DNA from: JAKSCF01 sp028279945
Lineage (GTDB): Bacteria > Bacillota > Clostridia > Peptostreptococcales > JAAYPU01
DNA length: 32,482 nt
Assembly (NCBI GenBank): GCA_028279945.1
Contig: JANQMT010000075.1
Coordinates: forward strand, 1 to 32,482
Direction of reading: 5' to 3'
The translations under genes and the position numbers were made by a program. Of this stretch, positions 15,983-23,841 are shown piece after piece. The first letter of the stretch is position 1; each line of letters opens with the position of its first letter. Below the pieces are notes generated by a model. It did no database searches. It was not told the DNA's origin and saw only the letters and a program-made list of their open reading frames with translations.

Positions 15983-16055
15983 AGAACAAATGTTCTAAAA
16001 AGGCTTTACAAAGAACGTGTGTTCTGATACTATGTCCTTAAAGAACAAATGTTCG
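15983..16055 (+). promoter_or_regulatory. Three LexA (SOS) boxes
   Basis: Three GAAC-N4-GTTC sites fit the Gram-positive LexA consensus: AGAACAAATGTTCT (15983-15996), AGAACGTGTGTTCT (16012-16025) and AGAACAAATGTTCG (16042-16055). Their centres are 29 and 30 bases apart, close to whole helical turns, so LexA dimers would lie on nearly the same face. The middle box fills the promoter spacer and the third covers the early transcript. Confidence 0.88.
16005..16033 (+). promoter_or_regulatory. SOS-controlled promoter of the LysM gene
   Basis: TTTACA (16005-16010), a 17-base spacer that contains the middle LexA box, and TACTAT (16028-16033). LexA bound here would block RNA polymerase directly. Confidence 0.7.
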
Positions 16056-16074
16056 ACGAATAGGAGAGAGTGTT

Positions 16075-16395
16075 ATGAAAAAAAAGAGATTAAGAATCGT
16101 CAATAAGTTTAGATTTACAGTTTTTTTGGTAAGTATCTTTTTATTTGTGTTTACCATAATAGGAACTGTTATTGGTATCAATACAGTTGAAAGTGCTCAG
16201 GTTCCAAAATATATCGAAATATGCGTCCGGTCTGGTGATACATTATGGTCCTTAGCCGATGAACATGGTGCACAAAATGTAGACAAAAGAAAAATAATTT
16301 ATGAAATCAGTACAATAAATAATTTAGATGATAGTTATATTTATCCGGGACAAGTTCTTAAGGTGCCTGTAACTTCCACTGAAAAACTCTATTAA
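16075..16395 (+). CDS. Membrane-anchored LysM protein, YneA-like SOS division inhibitor
   Basis: A 106-residue protein with a basic N-terminus, one membrane helix (about 12-35) and a single extracellular LysM domain (about 46-99, from YIEICVRSGDTLWSLADEHG to YPGQVLKVPV). This is the layout of YneA, the SOS-induced inhibitor of cell division in Bacillus. TAGGAGAG at 16061-16068 precedes ATG 16075. Three LexA boxes lie directly upstream, so the gene should be switched on by DNA damage. The function is inferred from architecture and regulation. In Bacillus yneA is divergent from lexA, but here the neighbour is a DUF421 gene and lexA is not in the window. Alternative: another LysM wall-binding protein under SOS control. 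Confidence 0.82.
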   Translation: MKKKRLRIVNKFRFTVFLVSIFLFVFTIIGTVIGINTVESAQVPKYIEICVRSGDTLWSLADEHGAQNVDKRKIIYEISTINNLDDSYIYPGQVLKVPVTSTEKLY

Positions 16396-16914
16396 AATCA
16401 TAGATTTTTGTTAAGGTTTAAAGCGTAATCCTCAAGACCCATTATTGAATAAATATTCGGAAAATTGAAAGTTTATAAGACATGCCTAAGTATGGCTTGT
16501 CCAAAAAAAATTGAATATAGGGCAAATTAGAGCCTCGATATTTTGGCGCTTTTCCATGCAAATTCTAGTTTTTGCATACGGTTGATGAAGATTGAATTTT
16601 TAGACTTAATCGTATGATTTAAGTTTTAGAATGAATTAAAAAGTAATATTTATAACTAAATAATAAATAGCTATAGTGTAAAAATAATCAAGGTATTTTA
16701 GAGTAAAAATAAAAATTAAGAATTTGATATTGGAAAAATTTTTTATGACAATAATCCATATTAAAAACAAACAATGAAAATAGAATGAAAAAAATATAAA
16801 TTATAAAGCTAAAAACAACATTTTAACAACCATATTGATATAAAGTTATATAAATTTAGATATCTTTTATTTTTTTGATTTAACTATTCCCTAAATATGT
16901 ATTTAAGGAATAGT
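16396..16914. other. Gene-free AT-rich intergenic region
   Basis: I see no gene in about 520 bases. A segment near 16485-16630 is less AT-rich than its surroundings. On the minus strand it contains an open frame that reads NSIFINRMQKLEFAWKSAK and ends in a stop at about 16531, without a start site. A perfect 6-base inverted repeat (CATACG, CGTATG) flanks part of it. It could be debris of a mobile element or old gene. Near the fur end there is a long AT-rich palindrome (AACTATTCC 16882-16890 with GGAATAGTT 16907-16915) that lacks a T run on either strand. Confidence 0.35.
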
Positions 16915-16954
16915 TATTAAAATAAAATATGTATATACCCTCTAAGTATATACA
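16915..16954 (-). terminator. Probable terminator of the alaS-fur block
   Basis: TGTATATAC (16930-16938) and GTATATACA (16946-16954) form a 9-bp stem with a 7-base loop directly after the fur stop. On the minus strand it is followed by a T-rich tail. The stem is AT-rich, so it is weaker than usual. Confidence 0.5.
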
Positions 16955-17395
16955 TTACTGATACCCCTTACATTTTTCACAATACCCATAAAGTTTAACG
17001 ATATGATTGATAATTTCAAAACCGTAATCTTTTTCAATTTGTTTTTCTAAATCTTCCATAAGGTCAAGATTAACTTCAATAATGTCGCCGCATTTTTGGC
17101 AAATTAAATGATGATGATTATGTGAATCGTCATCTTCTAAAAGTAATTCATACCGGCTTTTGCCGTCATCAAAATCATGTTTGATGGCTATACCTGTATC
17201 AATAAACAATTGCAATGTTCTATAAATAGTTGCCAGCCCAAGATATGAATTATCTTTTTCAATTTCTTTAAGGATTTCTTCTGCAGACATATGCTTATCT
17301 TGATTTTCTACAAGAAAATCATATATGTCGCGTCTTTGATTGGTTAGTTTATATCCCTTTTCTTTAAGTTTTTCAACTAAAATATCATGGCTCAT
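16955..17395 (-). CDS. fur: Fur-family metal-dependent regulator
   Basis: A 146-residue regulator. It has the winged helix (YKLTNQRRDIYDFLVE, then HMSAEEILKEIEKDNSYLG and ATIYRTLQLF), a histidine-rich metal segment (DDDSHNHHHLIC) and the structural zinc ligands C99, C102, C139 and C142 (CQKC, CEKC). The His-rich stretch and the overall pattern fit Fur, the iron-responsive repressor, better than PerR. Zur or PerR cannot be excluded without alignment. GGGAGGGCC precedes the start. It starts 26 bases after the ruvX stop and is likely the last gene of that operon. I see no classical Fur box in the window. Confidence 0.9.
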   Translation of the reverse strand: MSHDILVEKLKEKGYKLTNQRRDIYDFLVENQDKHMSAEEILKEIEKDNSYLGLATIYRTLQLFIDTGIAIKHDFDDGKSRYELLLEDDDSHNHHHLICQKCGDIIEVNLDLMEDLEKQIEKDYGFEIINHIVKLYGYCEKCKGYQ

Positions 17396-17421
17396 ATTGG
17401 CCCTCCCTTAATACTTAGGTT

Positions 17422-17853
17422 TTATTTAGAAATAGAGTCCAAGTAACTTTGTAAAATTACTACCGCAGCCATTTTATCTATTACTTTTTTTCTATTGCTC
17501 CGACTCATATCTGCTTCTATTAAAATACTCTCTGCAATGACAGTCGAGTATCGCTCATCCCAATTGACTAATTCTATATTTTGCCTTCCGGTACTCCTCA
17601 GTTTATTTTCTAATTTTTCTTTAAACTGATAGACTTTTTCTGTCTGAATACTATCGGTGCCATTTAAATTTTTAGGAATTCCTACCACTATTTTATTGAC
17701 ATCGTTTTGGTCTATTATATCAATGAGCTCATTCGTATCTTTTTTAATACCAACTCGCATTATGGTCTTTAAACCTTGAGCCGTTATTAAGAGTTCATCA
17801 CTTAAAGCGACTCCAATGGTTTTATCACCCACATCTAATCCCATTACTTTCAT
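17422..17853 (-). CDS. ruvX: Putative Holliday junction resolvase RuvX (YqgF)
   Basis: A 143-residue RNase-H-fold protein of the YqgF/RuvX family, implicated in Holliday-junction resolution and 16S rRNA 5'-end maturation. Motifs: GLDVGDKTIGVALSD with the first catalytic Asp, IVVGIPKNLNGTDS, NWDERYSTVIAE with an acidic pair, and the C-terminal DKMAAVVILQSYLD with the last Asp. ATG 17853 is preferred because an in-frame ATG 12 bases upstream is itself part of a GGAGAT binding site that fits the internal ATG. Position after ireB and before fur is usual in Clostridia, although an aldo/keto reductase is inserted between ireB and ruvX here. Confidence 0.93.
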   Translation of the reverse strand: MKVMGLDVGDKTIGVALSDELLITAQGLKTIMRVGIKKDTNELIDIIDQNDVNKIVVGIPKNLNGTDSIQTEKVYQFKEKLENKLRSTGRQNIELVNWDERYSTVIAESILIEADMSRSNRKKVIDKMAAVVILQSYLDSISK

Positions 17854-17866
17854 GTTTATCTCCATT

Positions 17867-18820
17867 TTAAATGATTTTTATACATAATTGGGGGCACCAC
17901 GAACCGCAGTAGCCACACAAAACACATTTTTCTTTATCTATATTAACCTTATTATTAGAAATTTTCAATGCTTCATGAGAACAATGTTCAACACAACGGC
18001 CGCATAATTCACACCAATAATTGATGAGTAGCTGCCTTTGCATTGTGTTGACTCTATTTTGAAGTTCATCGGGAACTTCTTGAAGCTTGAATTTGAGTAC
18101 ATTCACCTTTATTTCTTCTGAAGTTCTCATTCCAATTGCAACAGAATGCATCGTATCCAAGTGGTTGAGTATGTAATCAAAGCATTTGTCTGATTGGTTA
18201 ATAAGGTTGCCTCCACCTAGAACTTTCATAGCATAGATGCCTTTACCTGCTTTATAGGCTTTTTTTATTGCTTGTTCCATCTGCTGTCGTGTACCATCTT
18301 GTATTCCCAGACCCGATACATTTATAATAGGATGAATGACATCAATCATATTGGAAACAGTGGCTGCCTCAACAGCTGCTATATGATGTGTCGAAATACC
18401 TACTGCTTTAATAACCCCTTCCGATTTCATTTTTTGAAAATACTCCAAAGCTTTCATGTGACCTCTAAGGGTATCCTTACTTTCTTGTTCATGTAAAGAA
18501 AATATATCAATATAATCCGTTTTCATTTCTGATAACGCTTGATCTAAACTGCGTTTAGCAGTTTCTTCATCATAAGCATAAGACTTAGTGGATATGACAA
18601 AAGAATTTCTGCCAAATGCTTTAATTGCAGCCCCTAATCGATCATAAGTCTGATACAGCTCTGCCGTATCATAAAAATTAATGCCGTGTTTTAGTGCTTC
18701 TTGAATTAATTCAACACTTGCATCCATGTTTATATCTGCTTGAAGAGGTCCTAATGCCAGTGTTCCAAAACATAGCTTTGATACTTTTAGATCGGTTTGT
18801 CCTAAGAAGTTATACTCCAT
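17867..18820 (-). CDS. Aldo/keto reductase with C-terminal 2x[4Fe-4S] ferredoxin domain
   Basis: A 317-residue fusion. Residues 1 to about 255 form an aldo/keto reductase barrel with INFYDTAELYQTY (catalytic Asp and Tyr), a conserved Lys in STKSYAYD and His in SLHEQES. The C-terminus has two Cys clusters, WCELCGRCVEHCSHEA and CVLCGYCGSWCPQLC, for two [4Fe-4S] clusters. Such proteins are frequent in anaerobes and may take electrons from ferredoxin. Substrates are mostly unknown. The start is ATG 18820, behind a modest site. The stop is only 13 bases from the ruvX start, so the two are co-transcribed. It interrupts the usual alaS-ireB-ruvX order. Confidence 0.92.
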   Translation of the reverse strand: MEYNFLGQTDLKVSKLCFGTLALGPLQADINMDASVELIQEALKHGINFYDTAELYQTYDRLGAAIKAFGRNSFVISTKSYAYDEETAKRSLDQALSEMKTDYIDIFSLHEQESKDTLRGHMKALEYFQKMKSEGVIKAVGISTHHIAAVEAATVSNMIDVIHPIINVSGLGIQDGTRQQMEQAIKKAYKAGKGIYAMKVLGGGNLINQSDKCFDYILNHLDTMHSVAIGMRTSEEIKVNVLKFKLQEVPDELQNRVNTMQRQLLINYWCELCGRCVEHCSHEALKISNNKVNIDKEKCVLCGYCGSWCPQLCIKII

Positions 18821-18840
18821 TTCTTTATCACCAATAAATA

Positions 18841-18862
18841 ATCGGCGGACTTCCGCCCGCCT
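18841..18862 (-). terminator. GC-rich hairpin between ireB and the aldo/keto reductase gene
   Basis: GGCGG (18844-18848) pairs with CCGCC (18853-18857) around a 4-base loop, in otherwise AT-rich DNA. A T-rich tail follows on the minus strand. It could end or attenuate ireB transcripts. A second hairpin (AGAAGCT and AGCTTCT, about 18904-18926) lies between it and the ireB stop. Confidence 0.5.
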
Positions 18863-18928
18863 TAATTATAATTATTATTTCACTTGTATGAAAACCCTCA
18901 TCAGAAGCTAGGGCTTTAAGCTTCTAGG

Positions 18929-19189
18929 TTATTTTGATTCAATAAAAGACCTAATCAATTCTTCTAATAGTTCGTCTCTTTCAACATTTCTGATCAAATT
19001 TCTGGCATTATTATGGCTGGTAATATAAGAAGGATCTCCAGACAAAATATACCCAACCAATTGATTGATAGGATTATAACCTTTTTCTTCAAGAGATGCA
19101 TAAACATCTCTTAAAATCTCTTCAGTCTTTTGTCTTTTATCATTTTCTACGCTAAACATCATAGTACGCTTATCATCAAAATTTCCCAT
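18929..19189 (-). CDS. ireB: IreB-family regulatory phosphoprotein (UPF0297)
   Basis: An 86-residue small cytoplasmic protein with the family-typical blocks TMMFSVENDKRQKTEEILRD, NPINQLVGYILSGDPSYITSHNNARNLI and the C-terminal DELLEELIRSFI. In Enterococcus, IreB is phosphorylated on N-terminal threonines by the Ser/Thr kinase IreK and affects cephalosporin resistance. A threonine (T9) is present in the N-terminal segment here. GAGGTG precedes the start. It follows alaS, the normal position in Firmicutes, but has its own extended -10 promoter at 19222-19230. Confidence 0.95.
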   Translation of the reverse strand: MGNFDDKRTMMFSVENDKRQKTEEILRDVYASLEEKGYNPINQLVGYILSGDPSYITSHNNARNLIRNVERDELLEELIRSFIESK

Positions 19190-19221
19190 AGAAACACCTC
19201 GTTTCTGTTTCTTGTAAATAT

Positions 19222-19230
19222 ATTATATCA
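19222..19230 (-). promoter_or_regulatory. Extended -10 promoter of ireB
   Basis: On the minus strand TGATATAAT is an extended -10 (TG-N-TATAAT) 33 bases before the ireB start codon. There is no good -35 box, as is usual for this type. It could uncouple ireB and downstream genes from T-box control of alaS. Confidence 0.5.
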
Positions 19231-19304
19231 AACCTGAATATAAATTAACAGCCGAAAATGCTAAACTAATGATTTATTGGAAAAATTTATTAAAATTATA
19301 GATT

Positions 19305-21929
19305 TCACAATAACTCCTTGGCATACTTTAAAGCATCGTCAACTTTTGCAGGGTCTTTTCCACCTGCTTGCGCCATATCCGCCTTGCCGCCGCCGCCGCC
19401 GCCTGCAACAGAAGCAATCTGCTTAATAAGTTTTCCTGCATGAACGCCTTTATCCAATAAATCATCCGTAACGGATACTAGGAAAACAATTTTTCCATCA
19501 TTAATGGATGCAAAGACGATAACAGTAGAATCTGATTTTTTCTTAATATCATCAGATATATTTCGTAAATCTTTAATATCTGTGTTTTCAAACTTTGACA
19601 CTATGAGTTTAATATTGTTAATGACCTCAGCACGGTTAATCATTTCATCAATAGAACCGGTCATTAATTGCTTCTTAAATTCTTCAAGGTCTTTTTTAAA
19701 TACTTTATGTTCTGCAACTAAATTTTCAAGTTTATTTATTATATTATTAGAATCTGATTTTAATACATTATTGACTTGATTTAGTATGGATTCTGTATTT
19801 TTAAGGTGCTGATAGACACTATTTCCGGTGATAGCTTCAATTCTTCTTACGCCTGCAGCAACACCATTTTCGCTTAATATCTTAAATAACCCTATTTGCC
19901 CAGCTTCATTGACATGGATACCACCGCAAAGTTCTATACTATAGTCACCTATTTGAACAATACGAACGATTTCACCATATTTTTCACCGAAAAGGCCGAT
20001 GGCGCCTTTGCTGGTTGCAGTTTTTATATCTGTATCTTCTGTACACACTTGAAGATTTTCTGATATTTTTTTATTGACTATTTCTTCTATTCTATTCAAA
20101 TCATCTTTGGAAATACCCTCAAAATGAGTAAAATCAAATCTAAGACGATCAGGCGTTACCAGGGACCCTGCTTGGTCAACATGCTGTCCCAAAACATCTT
20201 TTAATGCTTTATGAAGCAAATGCGTTGCTGTATGGTTTTTAGAAGACGCATTTCTTGTTATCCTATTAACTTGTGCAGTTACCATATCCCCTTTATAAAT
20301 AGAACCCGCTTTAACAATGCAATCATGGATATAGAAATCTTTATATTTTTCACAGCCTAAGACTTCTACTTCACATGTATCATGGATGATTGAACCAACG
20401 TCACCTTGTTGGCCCCCGCTTTCAGCATAAAAAGGTGTTGTATCTAAGACTAGCTTTATTTTATGACCTTCTGCTGCGTGATCTATTTCTTCATTATCTT
20501 TTATGATAATTTGTACGGTTGCTTGCTCTTTAACAGACTGATATCCTGTAAAGTCTGTTTTTTCATATTTTTCAACATCTATATTTAAATTTTCTTCCCA
20601 ACCTACATCATCACTGCTTTTCCTTGCAGAACGAGACATGTTCTTCTGTTTTTCCATGTAAGCATTAAAATCATCATAATTTACCGAATATCCATTTTCT
20701 TTTAATATTTCTTCAGTCAATTCCAATGGAAAACCAAATGTATCATAAAGCTTAAATGCTTTCTCTCCTGACAGCTCTTTCTCGGATGATCGGTTTAACT
20801 CATTCATATATTCATTTAATATATTGGTGCCTTGATCAATGGTTTCTTGAAAACGCTCTTCTTCTATTGAGACAATTTTTTTAATGTAATCTTCTCTTTC
20901 TTCCAGTTCCGGATAAGCTTCCTTTGATACATTAATAACTTGATCCACTAAATCAGTTAAGAAGATGCCTTCTATACCAATAAGCTTTCCATGTCTGGAT
21001 GCTCTTCTAAGAAGCCTTCTTAATATATATCCTCTGCCTTCATTACTTGGTAATACCCCGTCACAAACTAAGAAAGTCACTGAACGAATGTGATCTGTAA
21101 TAACACGAACCGATATATCTTGTTGTGAATCGCTGGATTGATAATCTATACCGGCTTTTTCAGCTATGCTATTCAAAATAAGAGATAATGTATCCACTTC
21201 AAAAATAGACTCTACACCTTGCATAATACATGCAATTCTTTCTAATCCCATTCCGGTATCTATATTAGGATTGGGCAGGAGGGTATAGTTTCCCTCTTCA
21301 TCACGGTTAAATTGTGTAAAAACATGATTCCAAAATTCAACATAACGATCACAATCACAACCGGGCTTGCAGTCAGAATTGTCACAACCGTATTGCTCTC
21401 CTCTATCAAAATATATTTCTGAACATGGTCCACAAGGGCCAACTCCTATCTCCCAGAAGTTATCACTTTTTCCTAAACGGACAATTCTGTCTTCAGAAAT
21501 ACCAATATCATGCTTCCATATTTCATAGGCTTCTTCATCTTCTTCATAAATGCTTATCCAAAGCTTATCAATAGGCATATGAAGGTGTTGCCTAACAAAC
21601 TCCCAACCCCATGCAATAGACTCTTTTTTAAAGTAATCTCCAAATGAAAAGTTCCCCATCATTTCAAAGAATGTTGCATGTCTTGCCGTATATCCTACAT
21701 TTTCAATGTCTCCGGTTCTTATACACTTTTGACTCGTAGCCATTCTTTTACTTGGAGGTGTTTCTATCCCCATATAGTATGGTTTCAAAGGCGCCATACC
21801 TGCATTGATTAATAATAAACTCTTATCTTTTTCAGGAATTAACGAATAACTGGGTCGGACATAATGATCTTTACTTTCAAAGAATTCAAGAAATTTTTTC
21901 CTTAACTCATTTAATCCAAGCTTCTCCAT
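19305..21929 (-). CDS. alaS: Alanyl-tRNA synthetase
   Basis: A full-length 874-residue class II synthetase. N-terminal motif 1/2 region: KDKSLLLINAGMAPLKPYYMG, then RHATFFEMMGNFSFGDYFK; motif 3: GMGLERIACIMQG. The editing domain has the zinc-binding HTATHLLHKAL and CGGIHV. The C-terminal C-Ala domain has a glycine-rich GGGGGGKADMAQAGG. ATG 21929 is preferred over an upstream frame extension because TTGGAGGTA precedes it and the family starts with this sequence. Expression is controlled by the T-box leader at 22005-22240. Confidence 0.97.
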   Translation of the reverse strand: MEKLGLNELRKKFLEFFESKDHYVRPSYSLIPEKDKSLLLINAGMAPLKPYYMGIETPPSKRMATSQKCIRTGDIENVGYTARHATFFEMMGNFSFGDYFKKESIAWGWEFVRQHLHMPIDKLWISIYEEDEEAYEIWKHDIGISEDRIVRLGKSDNFWEIGVGPCGPCSEIYFDRGEQYGCDNSDCKPGCDCDRYVEFWNHVFTQFNRDEEGNYTLLPNPNIDTGMGLERIACIMQGVESIFEVDTLSLILNSIAEKAGIDYQSSDSQQDISVRVITDHIRSVTFLVCDGVLPSNEGRGYILRRLLRRASRHGKLIGIEGIFLTDLVDQVINVSKEAYPELEEREDYIKKIVSIEEERFQETIDQGTNILNEYMNELNRSSEKELSGEKAFKLYDTFGFPLELTEEILKENGYSVNYDDFNAYMEKQKNMSRSARKSSDDVGWEENLNIDVEKYEKTDFTGYQSVKEQATVQIIIKDNEEIDHAAEGHKIKLVLDTTPFYAESGGQQGDVGSIIHDTCEVEVLGCEKYKDFYIHDCIVKAGSIYKGDMVTAQVNRITRNASSKNHTATHLLHKALKDVLGQHVDQAGSLVTPDRLRFDFTHFEGISKDDLNRIEEIVNKKISENLQVCTEDTDIKTATSKGAIGLFGEKYGEIVRIVQIGDYSIELCGGIHVNEAGQIGLFKILSENGVAAGVRRIEAITGNSVYQHLKNTESILNQVNNVLKSDSNNIINKLENLVAEHKVFKKDLEEFKKQLMTGSIDEMINRAEVINNIKLIVSKFENTDIKDLRNISDDIKKKSDSTVIVFASINDGKIVFLVSVTDDLLDKGVHAGKLIKQIASVAGGGGGGKADMAQAGGKDPAKVDDALKYAKELL

Positions 21930-22004
21930 TGCTATACCTCCAATAATTTCATTTATAATTTTAGATATTTGGGAATTATATACTATCATTTCCTAACCAA
22001 AAAC

Positions 22005-22240
22005 AAAAAATACTCCAACATCCCCTGTATAGGGGCGTGAGTATTTTCACGCGGTACCACCCTACTTACCATATGATTGATACCACCATATGGTTTCTCT
22101 ATCCTTAACGGAGGAAAACCGTTTTTCCCTACTATTTTCAGGAAAAAAACTCCGAAGTTGCTTCTAATAGACTTGAACAAAAGACTTTCAGCACAATTAT
22201 CTTTCTCTCTGGGAACAAGTATTATTATACTCCTCTTCTT
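22005..22240 (-). ncRNA. T-box riboswitch leader of alaS (tRNA-Ala sensing)
   Basis: Read on the minus strand, the order is an AG-rich bulge near GAGTATAATAATAC, AGAGAG, and a distal GCTGAAAGTC loop. Then comes GAAGCAACTTC with the alanine codon GCA as specifier (plus coordinates 22159-22161), and the T-box motif AGGGTGGTACCGCG (22050-22063). Its TGGT can pair with the ACCA end of uncharged tRNA-Ala. The terminator follows: AATACTC/GAGTATT and CCCC/GGGG arms (22009-22045) plus a T run. Uncharged tRNA-Ala should switch alaS on. Open frames over this region are artefacts. Confidence 0.93.
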
Positions 22241-22261
22241 CACTGTTTGTTCATATTTATA

Positions 22262-22292
22262 CCATAGAAAAGCCTTCCTTGGGAAGACTTTT
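22262..22292 (-). terminator. Rho-independent terminator of the TetR gene
   Basis: On the minus strand an 11-bp stem with one wobble (plus coordinates 22268-22278 with 22282-22292), a 3-base loop and a TTTT tail. It separates the TetR gene from the alaS leader. Confidence 0.8.
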
Positions 22293-22382
22293 GTGTCAAA
22301 TTACTTATATTTTCCTATAAATTATAATAAAAATGAATGGTTATGTCAATTAATATGTGAATTTCATGAGAAAGAAGTTTAA

Positions 22383-23006
22383 TTAACTTTGATCCGATCT
22401 TTCAAGTAAGTTGGCTACACTTTTAATATAAAAATTTTTAAATAAATCATTAAATAGTATTTCTAGCTGGGTCAATTCGATACCATATATCTCACAAAAT
22501 TTTTCGCCAAATAATTCTAACATTAACGTTGGTGTCATACCAAAAAAGAAATGGGCTACAGCCAATTCTGTAGGATTTTCAATTCTCAAACCCATAGATT
22601 CAAACTTTGGCAAAGCTTTTGTCATTAACGGTTTTAATTTCGTTAGTATGGATTCTGCTACAGGTGAATTTTTTAAAATTTCTAATGCAATGATTTTTAA
22701 ATATTTTTCATTTTCTTTTATAATGATGGATCGTTGATCAAAACGATTTATTAATATTTCTTCTGATATGTTCTCCATATTTGAAATATAGTTTTCTTTT
22801 TCTTCAACAATGGACTGAATGTATAAATCTATAAGCTCTTCTAATATTTCTTGCTTACTCTTAAAGTAGTAATAGATCAGTGGTTTCTTAACCTTTGCCT
22901 TTAAAGCAATTTCATCAACTCTAGCCGCATCATAGCCAATCTCAGCAAAAATATCCAAAGCAGCATTCAAAATTCTTTCTTTAGATTTCATCTGATTTTC
23001 TTTCAT
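22383..23006 (-). CDS. TetR/AcrR-family transcriptional regulator
   Basis: A 207-residue repressor with the helix-turn-helix at about residues 9-55 (KERILNAALDIFAEIGYDAARVDEIALKAKVKKPLIYYYFKSKQEIL). The C-terminal ligand domain resembles the broad AcrR class (AVAHFFFGMTPTLMLELFGEKFCEIY). AAGGTTATA precedes the start. A palindrome at 23040-23057 lies about 35 bases before its start and probably serves autoregulation. A methyltransferase gene lies 112 bases upstream on the same strand. No transporter or other obvious target is adjacent, so its regulon is unknown. Confidence 0.9.
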   Translation of the reverse strand: MKENQMKSKERILNAALDIFAEIGYDAARVDEIALKAKVKKPLIYYYFKSKQEILEELIDLYIQSIVEEKENYISNMENISEEILINRFDQRSIIIKENEKYLKIIALEILKNSPVAESILTKLKPLMTKALPKFESMGLRIENPTELAVAHFFFGMTPTLMLELFGEKFCEIYGIELTQLEILFNDLFKNFYIKSVANLLERSDQS

Positions 23007-23039
23007 TATAACCTTCCTTTGTTAATACAATTTTTTTGT

Positions 23040-23057
23040 ACTGACTATTTAGTAAGT
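23040..23057 (-). promoter_or_regulatory. Probable TetR operator
   Basis: ACTGACTA (23040-23047) and TAGTAAGT (23050-23057) form an 18-base palindrome with one mismatch per arm, 34 bases before the start codon of the TetR gene. This size and layout is typical for TetR autoregulation. Confidence 0.6.
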
Positions 23058-23117
23058 ATTATATTTTACTTTTGCATAGTATTCAAGATATAAACCATTG
23101 CATTGTTTGGTTAACTG

Positions 23118-23783
23118 TTATTTACTAAGCTTTTGAACAACGTAATAAATGGATTGACAGGCCAATGGATTTTCTTTATACGTTTTTATTTCATTTTTTG
23201 CTTGAACCAATGCTTTTTCAAAATCTGTGTTTCTAAGTTTTTGTCTTAGAATAACCTCCATTTGTTTTTCGATGCAGCCATAATACTTTTCCCACCAGAC
23301 TTTTTCATCCAGCACATAAGATGCTATTAATTTAAATTGATTTTTTTTGAAAATCTGTAATTTAAACGCTCTGTCTTTTAACTCATCATGGATAATCATA
23401 TAGCCATTATCCGCCAAGAATCCAGAAGAGATCAATAATCCATTTTCAAAACCAATTATATTAAATAACCCTTCAGCCAAAATAATATCATAGTTTTTCT
23501 CAGGAAGATTAACGGTTTCAATTGCCCCACGCATCACAGATATTCTCTCTGAATAATTGGATCTTTGTATTTTGTTCTCCAGTATCTTTAAACTATCTTC
23601 ATCTGTATCAATAGCGGTTAAGTTGTAGTTTGTAATTTTAGCTATTTCAAGAATAGAAACACCGGTCCCACAACCAATATCTAAAAAATTTACATCTTGG
23701 ATTGGGGGAATCTGTTCAATAGCTTTTTTTAGATATACATTGAAGTTTGATCTGCAATGATCTTTTATTTCGTATAGGTTCAT
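23118..23783 (-). CDS. Class I SAM-dependent methyltransferase
   Basis: A 221-residue methyltransferase with SAM motif I (VNFLDIGCGTGVSILEIA, residues about 31-48), an acidic motif II (AIDTDEDSL) and motif NYDIILAEGLFNIIGF. The rest is helical with many lysines, with EKVWWEKYYGCIEKQMEVILRQKL as a family-like segment. The substrate is unknown. The start ATG 23783 has AAGGGGTATTGAG before it. It stands just upstream of the TetR regulator on the same strand and could be a target of it. It is about 300 bases from the next gene on the other side. Confidence 0.85.
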   Translation of the reverse strand: MNLYEIKDHCRSNFNVYLKKAIEQIPPIQDVNFLDIGCGTGVSILEIAKITNYNLTAIDTDEDSLKILENKIQRSNYSERISVMRGAIETVNLPEKNYDIILAEGLFNIIGFENGLLISSGFLADNGYMIIHDELKDRAFKLQIFKKNQFKLIASYVLDEKVWWEKYYGCIEKQMEVILRQKLRNTDFEKALVQAKNEIKTYKENPLACQSIYYVVQKLSK

Positions 23784-23818
23784 CTCAATACCCCTTCATA
23801 ATAACATTTTTTCTTTAA

Positions 23819-23841
23819 TACAATTCTATCATAAAATTGTA
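23819..23841 (-). promoter_or_regulatory. Palindromic site before the methyltransferase gene
   Basis: TACAATT (23819-23825) and AATTGTA (23835-23841) are perfect complements 9 bases apart, about 40-60 bases before the start codon, where a promoter is expected. The half-site resembles the TACAAATTTGTA palindrome of the gntR promoter at 24866-24877, but the spacing differs. Confidence 0.35.

Noticed and set aside
16882..16915. Long AT-rich palindrome considered as the fur terminator
   Set aside because: No T run follows on either strand. The hairpin at 16930-16954 directly after the fur stop is a better candidate.
16955..17395. PerR rather than Fur identity
   Set aside because: The His-rich DDDSHNHHHLIC segment and the context fit Fur better. 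Without alignment this is a preference, not proof.
21986..22243. Minus-strand open frame of 85 codons upstream of alaS
   Set aside because: It lies exactly over the T-box leader. The sequence is explained by RNA structure, and the encoded peptide has no domain or binding site support.
22077..22382. Plus-strand open frame of 101 codons
   Set aside because: Antisense to the T-box leader and the TetR terminator, with no ribosome binding site and an implausible composition.
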